DNA from: Entamoeba invadens IP1
Taxonomy: Eukaryota; Evosea; Mastigamoebida; Endamoebidae
Direction: 5' to 3'
Assembly (NCBI RefSeq): GCF_000330505.1
Contig: NW_004440337.1
Span: 14,213-37,117 of the forward strand
Length of the DNA: 22,905 bases
The translations under genes were made by a program, and so were the position numbers. This document shows, one piece after another, positions 9,851 to 20,333 of the stretch. Numbering within the stretch: position 1 is the stretch's first letter; each line of letters begins with the position of its first letter. The notes below the pieces were generated by a model that made no database searches, was not told where the DNA came from, and saw only the letters and a list, made by a program, of their open reading frames with translations.

Positions 9851-9861
9851 ATAGTATGATT
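9851..9861 (+). repeat. Left flanking direct repeat of hAT element
   Basis: ATAGTATGATT at 9851-9861 is repeated exactly at 12821-12831, one copy on each side of the element. hAT transposons make 8-bp duplications. The extra bases are shared with the TA at the element ends, so the exact 8-bp register is ambiguous. Confidence 0.8.
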
Positions 9862-9878
9862 AGGGTGCACAATCGCAA
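9862..9878 (+). repeat. hAT left terminal inverted repeat
   Basis: AGGGTGCACAATCGCAA pairs with the reverse complement of 12804-12820 over 17 bp with one mismatch (A versus G at the eighth base). Confidence 0.88.
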
Positions 9879-10336
9879 ACCACAAATGCCCATAATGCCC
9901 GTTTTTTACATAAAATTTCCATTTGCGTAAGCCGTTCAATATTTCTCAATAATCGCAATCTGCAAATTCCATAGAACTTGTAGTTCCTTTTTGAGATATG
10001 CCATTTCGAACAAAAAAACAAAGATCAACAACAAAAAGGAAAAAAACAGTTTTTATTTTTATTTGCATTTTTAATCTCAGAAACATTTCCATCACCAAAA
10101 AGAAAAAATGCCGATTTCTTCATTTTTTTACAAACATCCAAAAAACTTCATTTTCTTACCACAAAAAATATAAAACAACTTTTAAAATAAAAGGAATATA
10201 ATGTTTTTCAAAGTTAAATTTTTTAGCAAGTATCAACCTAAAAACAAAAAAACGAGGAAATATATTTAAATAAACTGTACGATGACATGAATCATTTGAA
10301 TTCAATTCAAATATTAACATGTTAAATAGAAAAATA

Positions 10337-12373
10337 TTAACTAACTTCAAGTTGTATGTTCAAAAAGGTGATTTTTGAAGCAGTGTGAGGATTTGTTCTG
10401 TTTCTCTCATCAGTCAAAATATTTCCCATCACGCTAAAAACTTTTTCAGAATCAATGCTTGTGGATTGTGCAGACAAATACTTTCTTGACAATTCTTTCA
10501 AGTGGGTGAAAGTGCTATTTTACCAGTAAGTCAATAGGGTTTTCATGCAATTAATTTTCACCATTAGCTGTCCCTTTGTCTTCCATATATTCTCCAAGTT
10601 CTTTCGCCACTTCAGAAACTTTGGCATCTAACTCTCTTACTCGTTGATCATTTTCATCCGTTGTTAACTGTATAGAAAGTTTCCTTTTCGCAGTAAAGTA
10701 ATATTGAGAGCCAACCAACTTAGATTCAACAACTCTTTTAATATGTTCTTGATCCCTTAAATTCAATTATTTGTCTCTTTCAGGAGGATATAGAAAACAG
10801 GCAATTTTGAAATGATCATTGTCGAGAATCTTTCCAAACCTCTTAGAAAATCCATTTCGAGCAATCTTTTTCCAATCTTTTCCAAAAAGAAGCTCTTGTG
10901 TGTTATTCGTGTTGTGTTGGTGTGATGGTCCACTATTTATTAGAAAGGTGTTGTGATGTGTTTTGAGCAAGTTGGGGTTGTTGTAAACCGACTGTTAATT
11001 GAGAATAAGATGGCAATGTGGCATAATTCTGTCGGTAAGTGAGAGGAGAAAGAGAGGTTGACAGATGAAGACTGTGGATGACTGGTTGTGTTGAAGGAAT
11101 GTGAGGTAGTGTGAAGTAGTGTGATCTTGTTGCAACGGGAGAAATAATTCGAAAAAGTTGGGTAGATGGGCGATCATCATGTTCACTCCACTTCTGTGTT
11201 GGGTATTTTCTGATCATTTCCCATATCTTTGTTAGAATTCCTAATACAAAACATGAATTTGGAGTTGAGTTGGTGGAGAGAGTATTGTATGCATCATTCA
11301 TCAATTTGACGAATGGAAAGATTTTCTTCATTTCCACCCAATTTTCATCTGTCAAATGGTTTGTTCCACGCGTGTCGTTTATCGACTTCTCCATTTGAAG
11401 TGCCGTTTCAAAAGATTTACAACAAGAGTTGAATCTTGTTTTGCAAAATGTTGCCAGACAACAATACTTCTATTCATTCTCTTCACACTTCTTTTTTTTA
11501 ACAAAACACGCGTTGATGGTGATACTTGACAAGTTTTCGACACATTATTCAACATTTTCAACATTTTGTTGAGTTCTGGTATATTCTTTATTAAGTCTGA
11601 AAAATCAAGTTAATCCCATGAACAACACAATTTAATTTCTCTCCACAAACATCCGACAGTCCATTGTTATTCCGACACCCATCAGACACGATGTAATAAA
11701 TGTTGTTTATGATCCCAAATTGCTCCAACACATCTTTGCTTTTCTTCTTGATGTTGTCAGCAGTGTGTTTTTCGTTGAAAACACTGACTTCAAGTATCGA
11801 GTTTTTGGGGTTGAACTGCTTGTCAAAATAATGCAATGTGGTTGTATTGAAGCTGTTCCCGAATTTGGACATTATATCCGTAGAAACACAACCATAGTTC
11901 CCCTCAGTTTATTTTCTGACTTCAGAAATAAAACTTTTCATTTTGTCGTTGTAGACTTTGTTTAGCAATGAAGTTCTAAATGTGGTGGTTCCACACAGCT
12001 TCACAGTGGGGTCAAGGAGCTTGATCAACTCGACCAAGAATGGATTTGTGACTTGTTGCAAAGAAATATTTCCTGTTATGAAAAATTTTAATAATAGTGT
12101 ATTGAGCTTGACACTTTTTGGAGAGTAATTTTTCAAAACTTCAAAATTGTCGATGTCACTCTCATCAATGTTTTCGGGGTGAAGTGAATAAAGGTATGTT
12201 CTCATTGAGGACGTTGTTCCTTGAAAAATGAGGCATTTGTGACAAAATTTGCATATTACCTTTCCCTTACAATTTTGACATCTTGAGTTAAAATTGTGGT
12301 GTTCGGAACACGTCTTACAGTCTTTTTCAAAATATTTCCAAACAAAGAAACGTTCTTTGTTGAATTCTTGCAT
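10337..12373 (-). pseudogene. hAT transposase, frameshifted
   Basis: Starts at ATG 12373 and ends at TAA 10337, about 680 codons, normal for hAT transposases. In order: a BED-type zinc finger with many CxxC pairs (CKFCHKC, then TSSMRTYLYSLHP); the first catalytic-type Asp in VSTDIMSK with TLHYFD following; the second Asp in YIVSDG, with NNNGL and VVHGINL after it; a helical insertion region; FKIACFLYPP; and the C-terminal dimerisation motif LSRKYLSAQSTS, then SEKVFSVMGN and LTDERNR. The Glu of SEK matches the third acidic residue in hAT enzymes. The frame is broken by TAA at 11909 and 10551, TAA within the dimerisation domain near 10522, and frameshifts near 11605, 11400, 10950 and 10520. It would have cut and joined element ends in the nucleus. 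The family call is very secure; activity is excluded unless the assembly is wrong. Confidence 0.88.
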
Positions 12374-12803
12374 GTATTTTTTATAGTTTTTTTTAAATTC
12401 AATTTTTGTTTTTTGAAATTAAAATAATTTAAAATAAACAAATATTTTTATTTATTTTTAAGTTATTTTTTAGTTTACACTAATTATTTTTGCCGTCTGT
12501 TAAACTTTTAGTTTTTGAAAAAAAACAGTTAAGTATTGATTTAAATATTCAAGTTCTATATATTTTACTTTCAATTGTTCAAATTTGACAAAACCATTAT
12601 TTCTTTTTTATCTCTTAAATAATTTGCATTTTCGGTTCGAAAAAGGGATTTCTGTTTTTTAAATATTTAATTGTGTACACGTTTCGGAAAACAGACGAAT
12701 TTCGTCTCTTTTTACCATTTTCAGTAAAAATAATTTATTTGAGCAATATCAACTTCGTTATTACTACAAAAGAGTCTCTCTACCACTTTAGAAATATTTC
12801 CTC

Positions 12804-12820
12804 TTGCGATTGCGCACCCT
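12804..12820 (-). repeat. hAT right terminal inverted repeat
   Basis: TTGCGATTGCGCACCCT is the inverted partner of 9862-9878 with one mismatch. Confidence 0.88.
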
Positions 12821-12831
12821 ATAGTATGATT
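12821..12831 (+). repeat. Right flanking direct repeat of hAT element
   Basis: An exact second copy of ATAGTATGATT found at 9851-9861, consistent with target-site duplication on insertion. Confidence 0.8.
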
Positions 12832-14761
12832 ATAATAGTTATTTATTAATTAAAAATCTATTTAAAATAATAATTGTGTATTATTATTATTAAAAATAAA
12901 TAAGTATTAAATTACAGTAAATTATGGGATAAAACCTTAATTTTTAACGTGAAAAATTGTAAGTTTTTAATTTTTATTTCGTTTTTAAAATTGCTTTTTA
13001 TGGTGAAAAAATAACCTTTTATAAATTATAAACAATCAAATTATATTATCAATATATTAAATTTGTAAAAAGTCAAAAAAGTTTACATAAAAAACTACCC
13101 AAAAGCATGATAAATGTTATATTGTCATTTTAAGCATTTTGGGAAGTATGTTTATTGGGCAAAAAATGGTAACGAGATATGATTCAAAAATTAATTAAAT
13201 AATTAAATTTAAACTTTTTTCTATTTATATTTTAAAAAATTTCCATTTTTTGTAGTTTTGTCAAAATTGTTAACTAACTTTAATTTTGTTATACTTTATT
13301 AAATCATTTATTTTTTTGAAAAATTTATCATTTTTGAAATATGTTATATATTATTTTTTATCATAAATATCATTTATATTCTCAAAAATACACGTTTCAA
13401 TGTTTTAATATAAAAAATACTCTTGATGTTATTAAATATGCAATTTTAGGAAGATTGGAATAAAAAATTCTAATTTTGACTGTGTTTTTGTTTTTTTAAC
13501 AATTTTATGATTATTTATAATTAAATAAACCAATATTATATTATTGATAATTTGATAATTATTATCTATTTTAACAATGGTTGTTGTTTTTGATAGTTTA
13601 TTTTTTTTGCCCGAATTATTAGTTATTTTTAATATAAGATTTTCAATATTTTTGATAATGCAATTTTCTGTAATTTATTACATTAATAATTAAAATTATA
13701 AAATTATAGTTTTTTAAAAAATAATTTATTGTTTTTATATTATAATTTTTAACTATAAAATTTTTCTTGGCGGCAATTACTAAAATGTGGTATTGTTTTC
13801 TTCTTAAAAACAAATTTTAAAACAGTTTTGGGAAAATATTGTTGTTTCAAATTATTTCTTAATTGACCTACCGTTATAATCAGAAGTTGAGAAAGACTGC
13901 TCAAACGTTATCTCATACTTTTTGGACCATAAAAATTAGAATATTTCGGGAAGCCGTACCAAAATCCATACCAATTGTTTCGGTTTTTTTCACGTTTTGC
14001 CCAATGCCCGATGTTTAGACAAAATTAAAGCTATTTTTTGTCCACCAGATAACGTTTGAGACTAGATAACGTTAAAAGACTGACTCTATAAACATTAAAA
14101 ATTATATTATTAAGTTTCTAAAAATAAACATATTATTTATTAATAGTATTTATATTATTATTTCCCGTAAGTTGATGTATAAAATTAACATATTATTTCT
14201 ATAGTTTATTTTGTTAAAACCTAACTGTTAAAACATTGGAACTTTTAAATTCAAAATTTTAATGATTACGTTCAAATGTTTGTTCTATTATCTATTATCA
14301 TAACATTTCGATGTATTTTATAATTCAAAACAACAGAATTTTATATGTAATTTTTTATTTATTAGAGTAAAAAAGCGGGAAAATACATAGATATTGTTAT
14401 AATTGTTAAATAATTATTTTATTATCAATATAATTAAAAGCAAACTCAATATTTGTTTTTTAATAATTATTATTTTTTAATTAATTTTTGTTTATTTCAT
14501 GTTGCCATTAACACTTAAAAAAACATCGTTTTTTTCTTTAAAAAATGTTTTTGCTTTTAAAATGTTTTCAAAAAAATACGTTTAAAATATAATTTTACTC
14601 ATTCAAAAAAAGAGGGAAAATGTGTATTGTAATACACACGAAAAACCCCGATAAACAAACAAACATTTAAGTAACATAAAAGTATAATTCTTTCCAATTT
14701 TAAGTCTTATTTCTGAGCAATTCACAATTGGAGTTATAATATCAAAAAAACATCGCTATCG
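12832..14761. other. AT-rich spacer
   Basis: About 1.9 kb with no coding sequence that I can support. The only notable structure is the inverted repeat at 13900-14060, which sits in a locally less AT-rich patch (about 13860-14090). Confidence 0.6.
13900..14060. repeat. 14-bp inverted repeat around a 133-bp interior
   Basis: CTCAAACGTTATCT at 13900-13913 is the exact reverse complement of AGATAACGTTTGAG at 14047-14060. A further AGATAACGTT follows at 14064-14073. The interior is less AT-rich than its surroundings (for example CGGGAAGCCGTACC). The arrangement resembles a small MITE, but I see no clear target duplication beyond the arms. It could also be a hairpin-forming regulatory or relic sequence. 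Confidence 0.5.
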
Positions 14762-15213
14762 TTAAAAAGTATCACATATAAACAATGTCTCATTATAAAC
14801 AAACCGGAGAACAGTCGCTTTGTAAACCGACGTTAACTCGTCATTGTTTTCTTCAATTTCTGACACATAGACGCCATCGGCTAGTTTTTTTTCTTATCTA
14901 AAGTCGTATAAAAGTAATGCAAACTTTGTCATGATAGCGTAAAAGATATCTCTCACAAAGAATGAGTTTTTTTGCGAAACAACATACAAAAGTACAAAAA
15001 GGAGTTAAACAATATTTGTGTTTGGTTCATCCTTTTTTCTCTTCGAATTTTTGCATCGACTTTTGTGTTATTTGTGTGATGAATGCGTCGTCCATATTGA
15101 CTGCGACCCCAGAAATACATCGTAACACCGTGTTTTTTTACATCATCGTTCTGCAAGTCCACTAAAGGTGAAAACTTCCGAGCAAAACGACAACGCACTT
15201 TCTCATTTACCAT
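14762..15213 (-). pseudogene. Unidentified decayed ORF
   Basis: Reads from ATG at 15213. The N-terminal part contains RFARKFSPLVDLQNDDVKKH and MYFWGRSQYGRR. The frame then meets TGA at 14955 and 14931. Past a T8 run (14885-14892) a one-base shift restores good coding character: KLADGVYVSEIEENNDELTS and VYNETLFICDTF before TAA at 14762-14764. The acidic, non-repetitive composition in the last 40 codons differs from the AT-driven noise around it, which is the main evidence. I do not recognise a family. It may be a pseudogene or an intron-bearing gene whose middle (about 14930-15060) is non-coding. Confidence 0.4.
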
Positions 15214-15986
15214 CAAATTTTTTTATTCTTAATCAGTTTCATATTATTGGTTTGATTTTTAGTTTGAAAACTAATAGATACTATATTATTATTTTACAAA
15301 TAAAAAATTTAAAAGTAAGTGTTATAAATACTCAACAGCACCTTCAAATGGTATTCACTATGGGTGGAAAACAGATTTTTAACTTAAGTTTACATTTTTT
15401 AAAAATTTGGTATTTTTCATTGACTGTTCTTACTACAAATTGCAATGTAATTGACTGTTTTTGGTGAAACACAATGAGTTTAATAAGTGGTGTTAACAAG
15501 TCCGTTTGATGATTTTGAAAAAAACAGAACAATAACGGTTTAACAAGACATTGTGAATCAACGAAAAAGCGTCCACTTGTTGTGAATCAAACAGAAAACA
15601 TGTTTATTTGTCGTAAATAAGCGGATTATGTAGAAAGTTCATTCTAATAATGAAAAATATTTTTACTAAAAATGGTTTTAATTTATCAAAAGTGTAAGAT
15701 TTGAAAATAAAAAAAATAATTGTCGTACATCTAAACGATTGGCCGATTGTGTGACTAAAAATCAAAATATTCATTTTCAATTATGACAAATTAACTTTTT
15801 TCTTCATTAATTTATTTTATATAAATAAATAGAATTAAAAAATATTTTCAAAAACAATTGATACATTCAATTTATTAAATGTTTTTCAATATTTTAACAA
15901 TTTCAACATTTTTTTAATAAACTTTAAAACATACAAATGTTTTCTCTTAAATTCTTCCACAATGAAAAAAAAATAAAGTCTTCACA
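15214..15986. other. Intergenic region upstream of the LRR gene
   Basis: Divergent spacer between the decayed minus-strand ORF and the LRR gene, AT-rich with no supported gene. The 11-mer TTGTGAATCAA occurs at 15551 and 15580. A four-codon upstream frame (ATG then three Lys codons, TAA) sits at 15962-15976, just ahead of the LRR start, and might be in the transcript. Confidence 0.4.
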
Positions 15987-17047
15987 ATGTTCCCAACAAA
16001 ACATTGTAATTTGGACACATATCACATGATGGTTGTCTCAAAATACTTATTTACAATTAAAGACTTTACTACTCTTCAAATGGTCTCTCATAAATATCAA
16101 GACTTTATGGAACTTTTTCACTTCAATCCAGTTCCAGTCACAGAAAAGACTTTAAAGTACTTCCCCAACATAGAAACACTCGATCTTTGGAGTGATAAAG
16201 TTGACACTTTTGGTAATATAATTTACATCCACAAGTACCCATACAAGCCTCGTGAATCAGACAATTACGATGACAGTCGTTTTAGAAACTATACTGATAA
16301 ACAGTTATATGAATTTAAACACGGCTTTATCCACAAAATAGGCACAAATTCAACATTAATAATGAACTTTTTCAAAATCAATATTTGGTTTGAAGTTTAC
16401 TATCAAACAGTTTTGGACAATGGAAAGAAGAAGAAATACCTAAAGAAACAAAATTTTTGTTTGGGAATGTAGTTTATACTAAAAAGGATAAAAAACACCA
16501 TACTATAGAAATCCCAGTCGACAACAAAACACTGAAAAGGGTCTCTTATATTATCACACAAATAGGAGACAGATGTTTACGAGGACTTGTTTTAAACTGC
16601 TATGAGATTCCAAACGGTGTCATAAGACTTTGCTCGAGTTCATTTGAATATGTTTCTGCACTCAAAATCATTCAATTTCCAAAGGGAATTTTGTCATTCG
16701 AGTCATGCTCATTTGCTAGATGTAACAGTTTAGAGCCAGTAGAGATCCCAGACAGCGTCACGTTTATTGGAGAATACTGTTTTACAAGTTGCCAAAAATT
16801 GTCACGTATACAAATTGGGAAAGGGGTGAAAACACTTGAAAATGGGACTTTTGAGTATTTACCTGTTTTGGAACAAATTGTTGTACCATCAAATGTCGAT
16901 GTGATTAAAAGAAATTGTTTTGATGGGTGCAAAGCACTTAAAACTGTTATAGTGGAAAACAAAAAGTGTTGTATCGATGAATGTTCATTTTCAAGATGTT
17001 CCAATTTGAAAGATGTACAAAATTTAATAATCAATAAGATATGTTAA
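15987..17047 (+). CDS. BspA-type leucine-rich-repeat protein, one frameshift
   Basis: Starts at ATG 15987. The N-terminal ~90 residues carry the module found at the start of many Entamoeba BspA-like proteins: YHMMVVSKYL, a helical segment, FHFNPVPVTEKTLKYFPNIETL. After a single frame change between about 16405 and 16421 the gene continues with WKEEEIPKETK and VVYTKKDKKHH. It then has tandem LRR_5-type repeats of about 23 residues (pattern I-P-x-x-V-x-x-I-x-x-x-C-F-x-x-C-x-x-L), for example EIPDSVTFIGEYCFTSCQKL and the following unit, ending at TAA 17045-17047. The conceptual length is about 353 residues. Bacterial and trichomonad relatives act in adhesion, and Entamoeba members have been seen at the surface, but there is no signal peptide or membrane anchor here. 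It is a recent pseudogene or carries a sequence error. Family call is firm. Confidence 0.85.
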
Positions 17048-17290
17048 TCGTTTATTAAATTAATTTAAATAAAAAATTTATAGTATAAATATAATAATAT
17101 AATAATATTTCAAATATGGTATATATAGTAGTAATAATAATATTATATTATTAATCAAATGAAAATTAATATTTATTAATAACAAAATAATAAATTATAA
17201 TAAAATGTTATATTTATTATTTAAAATAATAATAAATAAACAAAAGTCAAAGATGTTATTTACATATGGTTTATTACTTTGATTGAGCGA
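17048..17290. other. AT-rich spacer between convergent genes
   Basis: The region is nearly pure A/T with several TTTATT/AATAAA-like words that could serve as 3' processing signals for the two converging genes. No gene is seen. Confidence 0.4.
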
Positions 17291-18470
17291 TTAATTATTC
17301 ACATCAGCACAATTTTGAGTGTTATTGAAATCATCAGTTGAATATTCATCAACAGAATTGGGACTCGGTTGATTTATATTGAAATAACATGGTTGAATGG
17401 TGTTGAAATAATTCATGTCAAACATAGGAATGGCAAATGGTGTGTTGTTCACATATGAAATAGCGACTGGGACATAGTATATTGGCAGTGTTACGTTTTC
17501 ATGTGTGATATCTGTGGAAGTGCCTTGTGGTGAAGAACAAGTGATGGTTTGGCTTGTTATTTCTTCTTTAATTTCAACACTCTTAATCCCATCTATTTCT
17601 TCTTCTTTGACTATGTCTTTATCTTCATAATCACAGACCATTGACTTATCTTCGCTGTTTATCACATTGTCTACAGTTGAATCTGTCGATGACGTCATCA
17701 CACTTATGTTCATTTTGGTACTGATAATTTCCTTTTCATAGTCTTCAAGTGTCACACGTTTGATGTTAGAGTATTGCTTGTTATATGACTGAGGGATGTT
17801 ACCTAAGAATATCGCCGTGTCGCCTTTACGAGTTTTGCTTTTGATTTTCATAGTTTCGAAACTTTTTGAAAAAAAACTGAAGACCACATTTCCCATCGTC
17901 TTTTTCAGTCTCACGTCTCTTTTTCAATTCAAAATTGGATATTTTGATGTTGTAGGACGGAATAAGTAACAGTCTGATGCTTGACAGTTTCTTTGTATCT
18001 TTTGCTGTCCGTGTTTGTGTTTTACTCTGTTTTTCTGATGGGAAGAAAAAATTGATTTTGTAATTCATGAAGTTCATTAAATACAGCAATTTGTCGTTGT
18101 TGTTCATCTCTTTGATTTCTTTGCTTTCTGATGAAGTGACACACTCTGATGTATTGATTAATGAACTTTTCTTTATTGGTAATCCATCAGAGTCAAAGAC
18201 AATGTTTGAGTCTTCTACAAGATATTTCTCGTTAGAGTCGAAAACTAATTTTCCCTTCTCATCAAAGATGTTAGCAATTTCAAAGTGTGGAGCCATCTTA
18301 AAGTTTGTTCTTTTATTTTTGAGGACAATGAAAGAATATTTCTTCTTCATTGCCAAATAACTAAGACAAGAGTGGACATAATAGTATTTAGAATTTGTAG
18401 ACTCCTGTTTCAATTTGGTGTTCTTTTGTTTGTTGTCTTGGTAGCACATGCTTTTACTTGAATGACTCAT
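17291..18470 (-). CDS. Uncharacterised protein, split by a frameshift at an A8 run
   Basis: Starts at ATG 18470 and reads 214 codons to a stop at 17826 in one frame. A second frame, open from before 17914 to TAA at 17291, carries on. The switch is best placed at the A8 run 17869-17876 (T8 on the coding strand), giving about 390 residues. The first part is Lys/Ser-rich and has an acidic segment (IFDEKGKLVFDSNEK). After the switch comes a basic patch (MKIKSKTRKGD), then an acidic Ser/Thr/Glu region, then a Pro/Asn/Tyr-rich C-terminus (IPMFDMNYFNTIQPCYFNIN). Basic patch plus disordered acidic and Asn/Pro tail is compatible with a nuclear regulator, but that is only a guess. There is no transmembrane segment. 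I do not recognise the family. Confidence 0.5.
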
Positions 18471-19258
18471 CGTTTGGATTGTTGCGATATTGATACTATA
18501 TATAGTAAATGTGTTTTAGTTTTCAAAAATATACTTGTTTATTTAAAACACTCGATTGGGCATTTTGGTTTAGGTTCAATTGTGTTTGAACATATCTAGA
18601 ACTTGAACTATACATTATAAATAATTTTTATAATAAATACTATATTTAAAATTAAAAATACAATGTGATCAATTTAAGTGCATTTATTTTATGTTAAACA
18701 TAAAACCCGACTTTTAAACAAATTTAAATGCAAATTAATTGATTTTTTATTGGTGTTTATTAATATAAACAATAGGTTCATACTATTAATAGAATAGTTC
18801 ATTACAAACTCAATCAATAATATACTATTACTTTAAAATAGTTTTAATAATAATCGTAAAAGTTGTTATTGTAAAAAATATTGAAACAGCCATTTTATTG
18901 TTTTCTGATTGGTTATATCCTAATTAATAGTTTTTAGTTTTTCCATGTTGTAATTATAAATACAAATTTTATTGTGTAAGTTCAACATACTTTTATATAC
19001 TGTAAAGTCGGTTTCATTAATATTGTGCTTGCTTTAAAGAAGTCGTTCATTTTGAGAAAATACACAATTGAACATTTCTAAATAAACTGTTTCCATTTAA
19101 TCAATAGCGCCCATTTTAGATTACCTATTTTTATCTTTAAACATTGGGAAAACATCCTAATTTATTTTTATTTCGTTATCGTTTTTTTATTAATTATGAC
19201 CACCAAATTTTAAAGACTATTAACTGTCAAATAGACAAAAAACAACTAAAATATTAAA
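18471..19258. other. AT-rich spacer
   Basis: No supported coding sequence. It includes the upstream region of the uncharacterised minus-strand gene, with a TATA-rich stretch (TACTATATATAG at about 18495-18506), and the left flank of the mariner relic. Confidence 0.5.
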
Positions 19259-20333
19259 TTAATTTAAACTATTTTCGTATTTGTTAAATAGTTTAAAATT
19301 GCTCAAGTGGCCGATTGGACCTCCTTTTTCCATGTTACATATTTTAGATCTGCTTATCAATAGGTCCATCAACTTATTTATCATTAAAATTGGCAACTGT
19401 TTCCATTCTTTTTTGAGTGCTCTAAACAAAAGAATTTTTGTTCTAAATAACTTTTTTTCTTGCGGATTCTTGTTTCAAGAATTGCCCATAGATGGTCAAT
19501 TGGTGACAAATCGGGGCTAGAAGATGGCCATTCTACTGGGTTTGTTTTCATTTCTTTTAACCATCTCATTGTTTCCAGTGCTTTATGTGGTGGTGCACCA
19601 TCCTGTTGAAAAAACAATTTGCTTCTGTGTTTTTTCATGTCTTCAATGACTCCATTATTTTTTAACATGGAACGGTAATCTACGGCTTTCATTCTGTCTT
19701 TGCAAAGTATTAATTTTAATTTATAATCTCGACCAATCGCACCCCAAACCATTAAACTCGAATTATATTTGGGTATTTGTTTTTTAAACGTGTTTATGTT
19801 GATTCTTTTTTCCATTTTGTTGTTGTTGTTGTTTTGTTCAAAAGACTCTTAATTTTTGTTGGTCGCATCCAACATTATTTTTTTATCTGGAAACAAACAA
19901 AATCTTGACTCATCTGACACGATAACAGATTCACATTTTTTGATGTTTCTTTTTTGAGCGACTTTTTGCAAAAATTGTACCTGTTTATAATTTGTTTTTC
20001 TGTTAATATTTGTGTCGACTTTTGTTTACTATATTTGAATTTTTGTTCTTTCCGTATGTTATAAATTGTCGACTTTGAAACGTTTGCGGCTTGTGCCAAT
20101 TCATGACAAGTTGAAAGTGGGTTTGAAGTCGTTTGTTTTTCAACCATTTGACATACCAACTCTGTTCTCTTATTTGGTCTCCCTCTTTTGTTTAAAGGAA
20201 TTACAATTTCTCCTGACAATACCTTCTTAATTTTTGATATTCGGTTCGGTGAAACGTTGTAAAATCTTTGGATTGAAGAATATGAATCACCATTTTGAAG
20301 TGATTTTATTATTAATTTATCAATCGCTACCAT
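19259..20333 (-). pseudogene. Tc1/mariner-type transposase, three frames
   Basis: ATG at 20333 to TAA at 19259, about 358 codons, normal for the family. The N-terminus has two helix-turn-helix regions (SYSSIQRFYNVSPNRISKIKK; then LAQAANVSKSTIYNI) with the linker KRGRPNKR between them. The core has SDESRF with the first Asp, LMVWGAI, LFFQQDGAPPHKA with the second Asp, and WPSSSPDLSPIDHLW with the third acid as Asp. Thirty-four residues separate the last two, so this is a DD34D enzyme with a Tc1-like SPDL-PI context. The C-terminus reads ALKKEWKQLP and INKLMD, then GGPIGHL. Breaks: one A lost near 19967 (frame change), TAA at 19849-19851 and another frameshift near 19420. I could not identify matching terminal inverted repeats, so element borders are not given. 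Dead copy. Confidence 0.88.

Larger units (their letters stand above)
9861..12821 (-). mobile_element. hAT-superfamily DNA transposon, complete ends, dead gene
   Basis: About 2.96 kb bounded by terminal inverted repeats TAGGGTGCACAATCGCAA (left) and its near-exact complement (right, one mismatch). The element is flanked by the direct repeat ATAGTATGATT. The TAGGGTG start is typical of hAT ends. Inside, on the minus strand, is a single transposase-derived gene with BED finger, RNase-H-like core and C-terminal dimerisation region. Subterminal non-coding DNA is about 475 bp on the left and 450 bp on the right. Because the gene is broken, this copy is non-autonomous; movement would need transposase supplied by another copy. 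Confidence 0.9.

Noticed and set aside
9998..10201. Lys/Thr/Phe-rich ORF inside the left subterminal part of the hAT element
   Set aside because: Low-complexity frame in non-coding transposon DNA, opposite in strand to the transposase.
12628..12650. GGTTCGAA resembling a tRNA B box
   Set aside because: No matching A box, acceptor or anticodon stem nearby; it lies in the subterminal region of the hAT element.
15551..15590. Direct repeat TTGTGAATCAA twice, 29 bp apart
   Set aside because: Only two short copies, not enough for an array or CRISPR-like unit in this composition.
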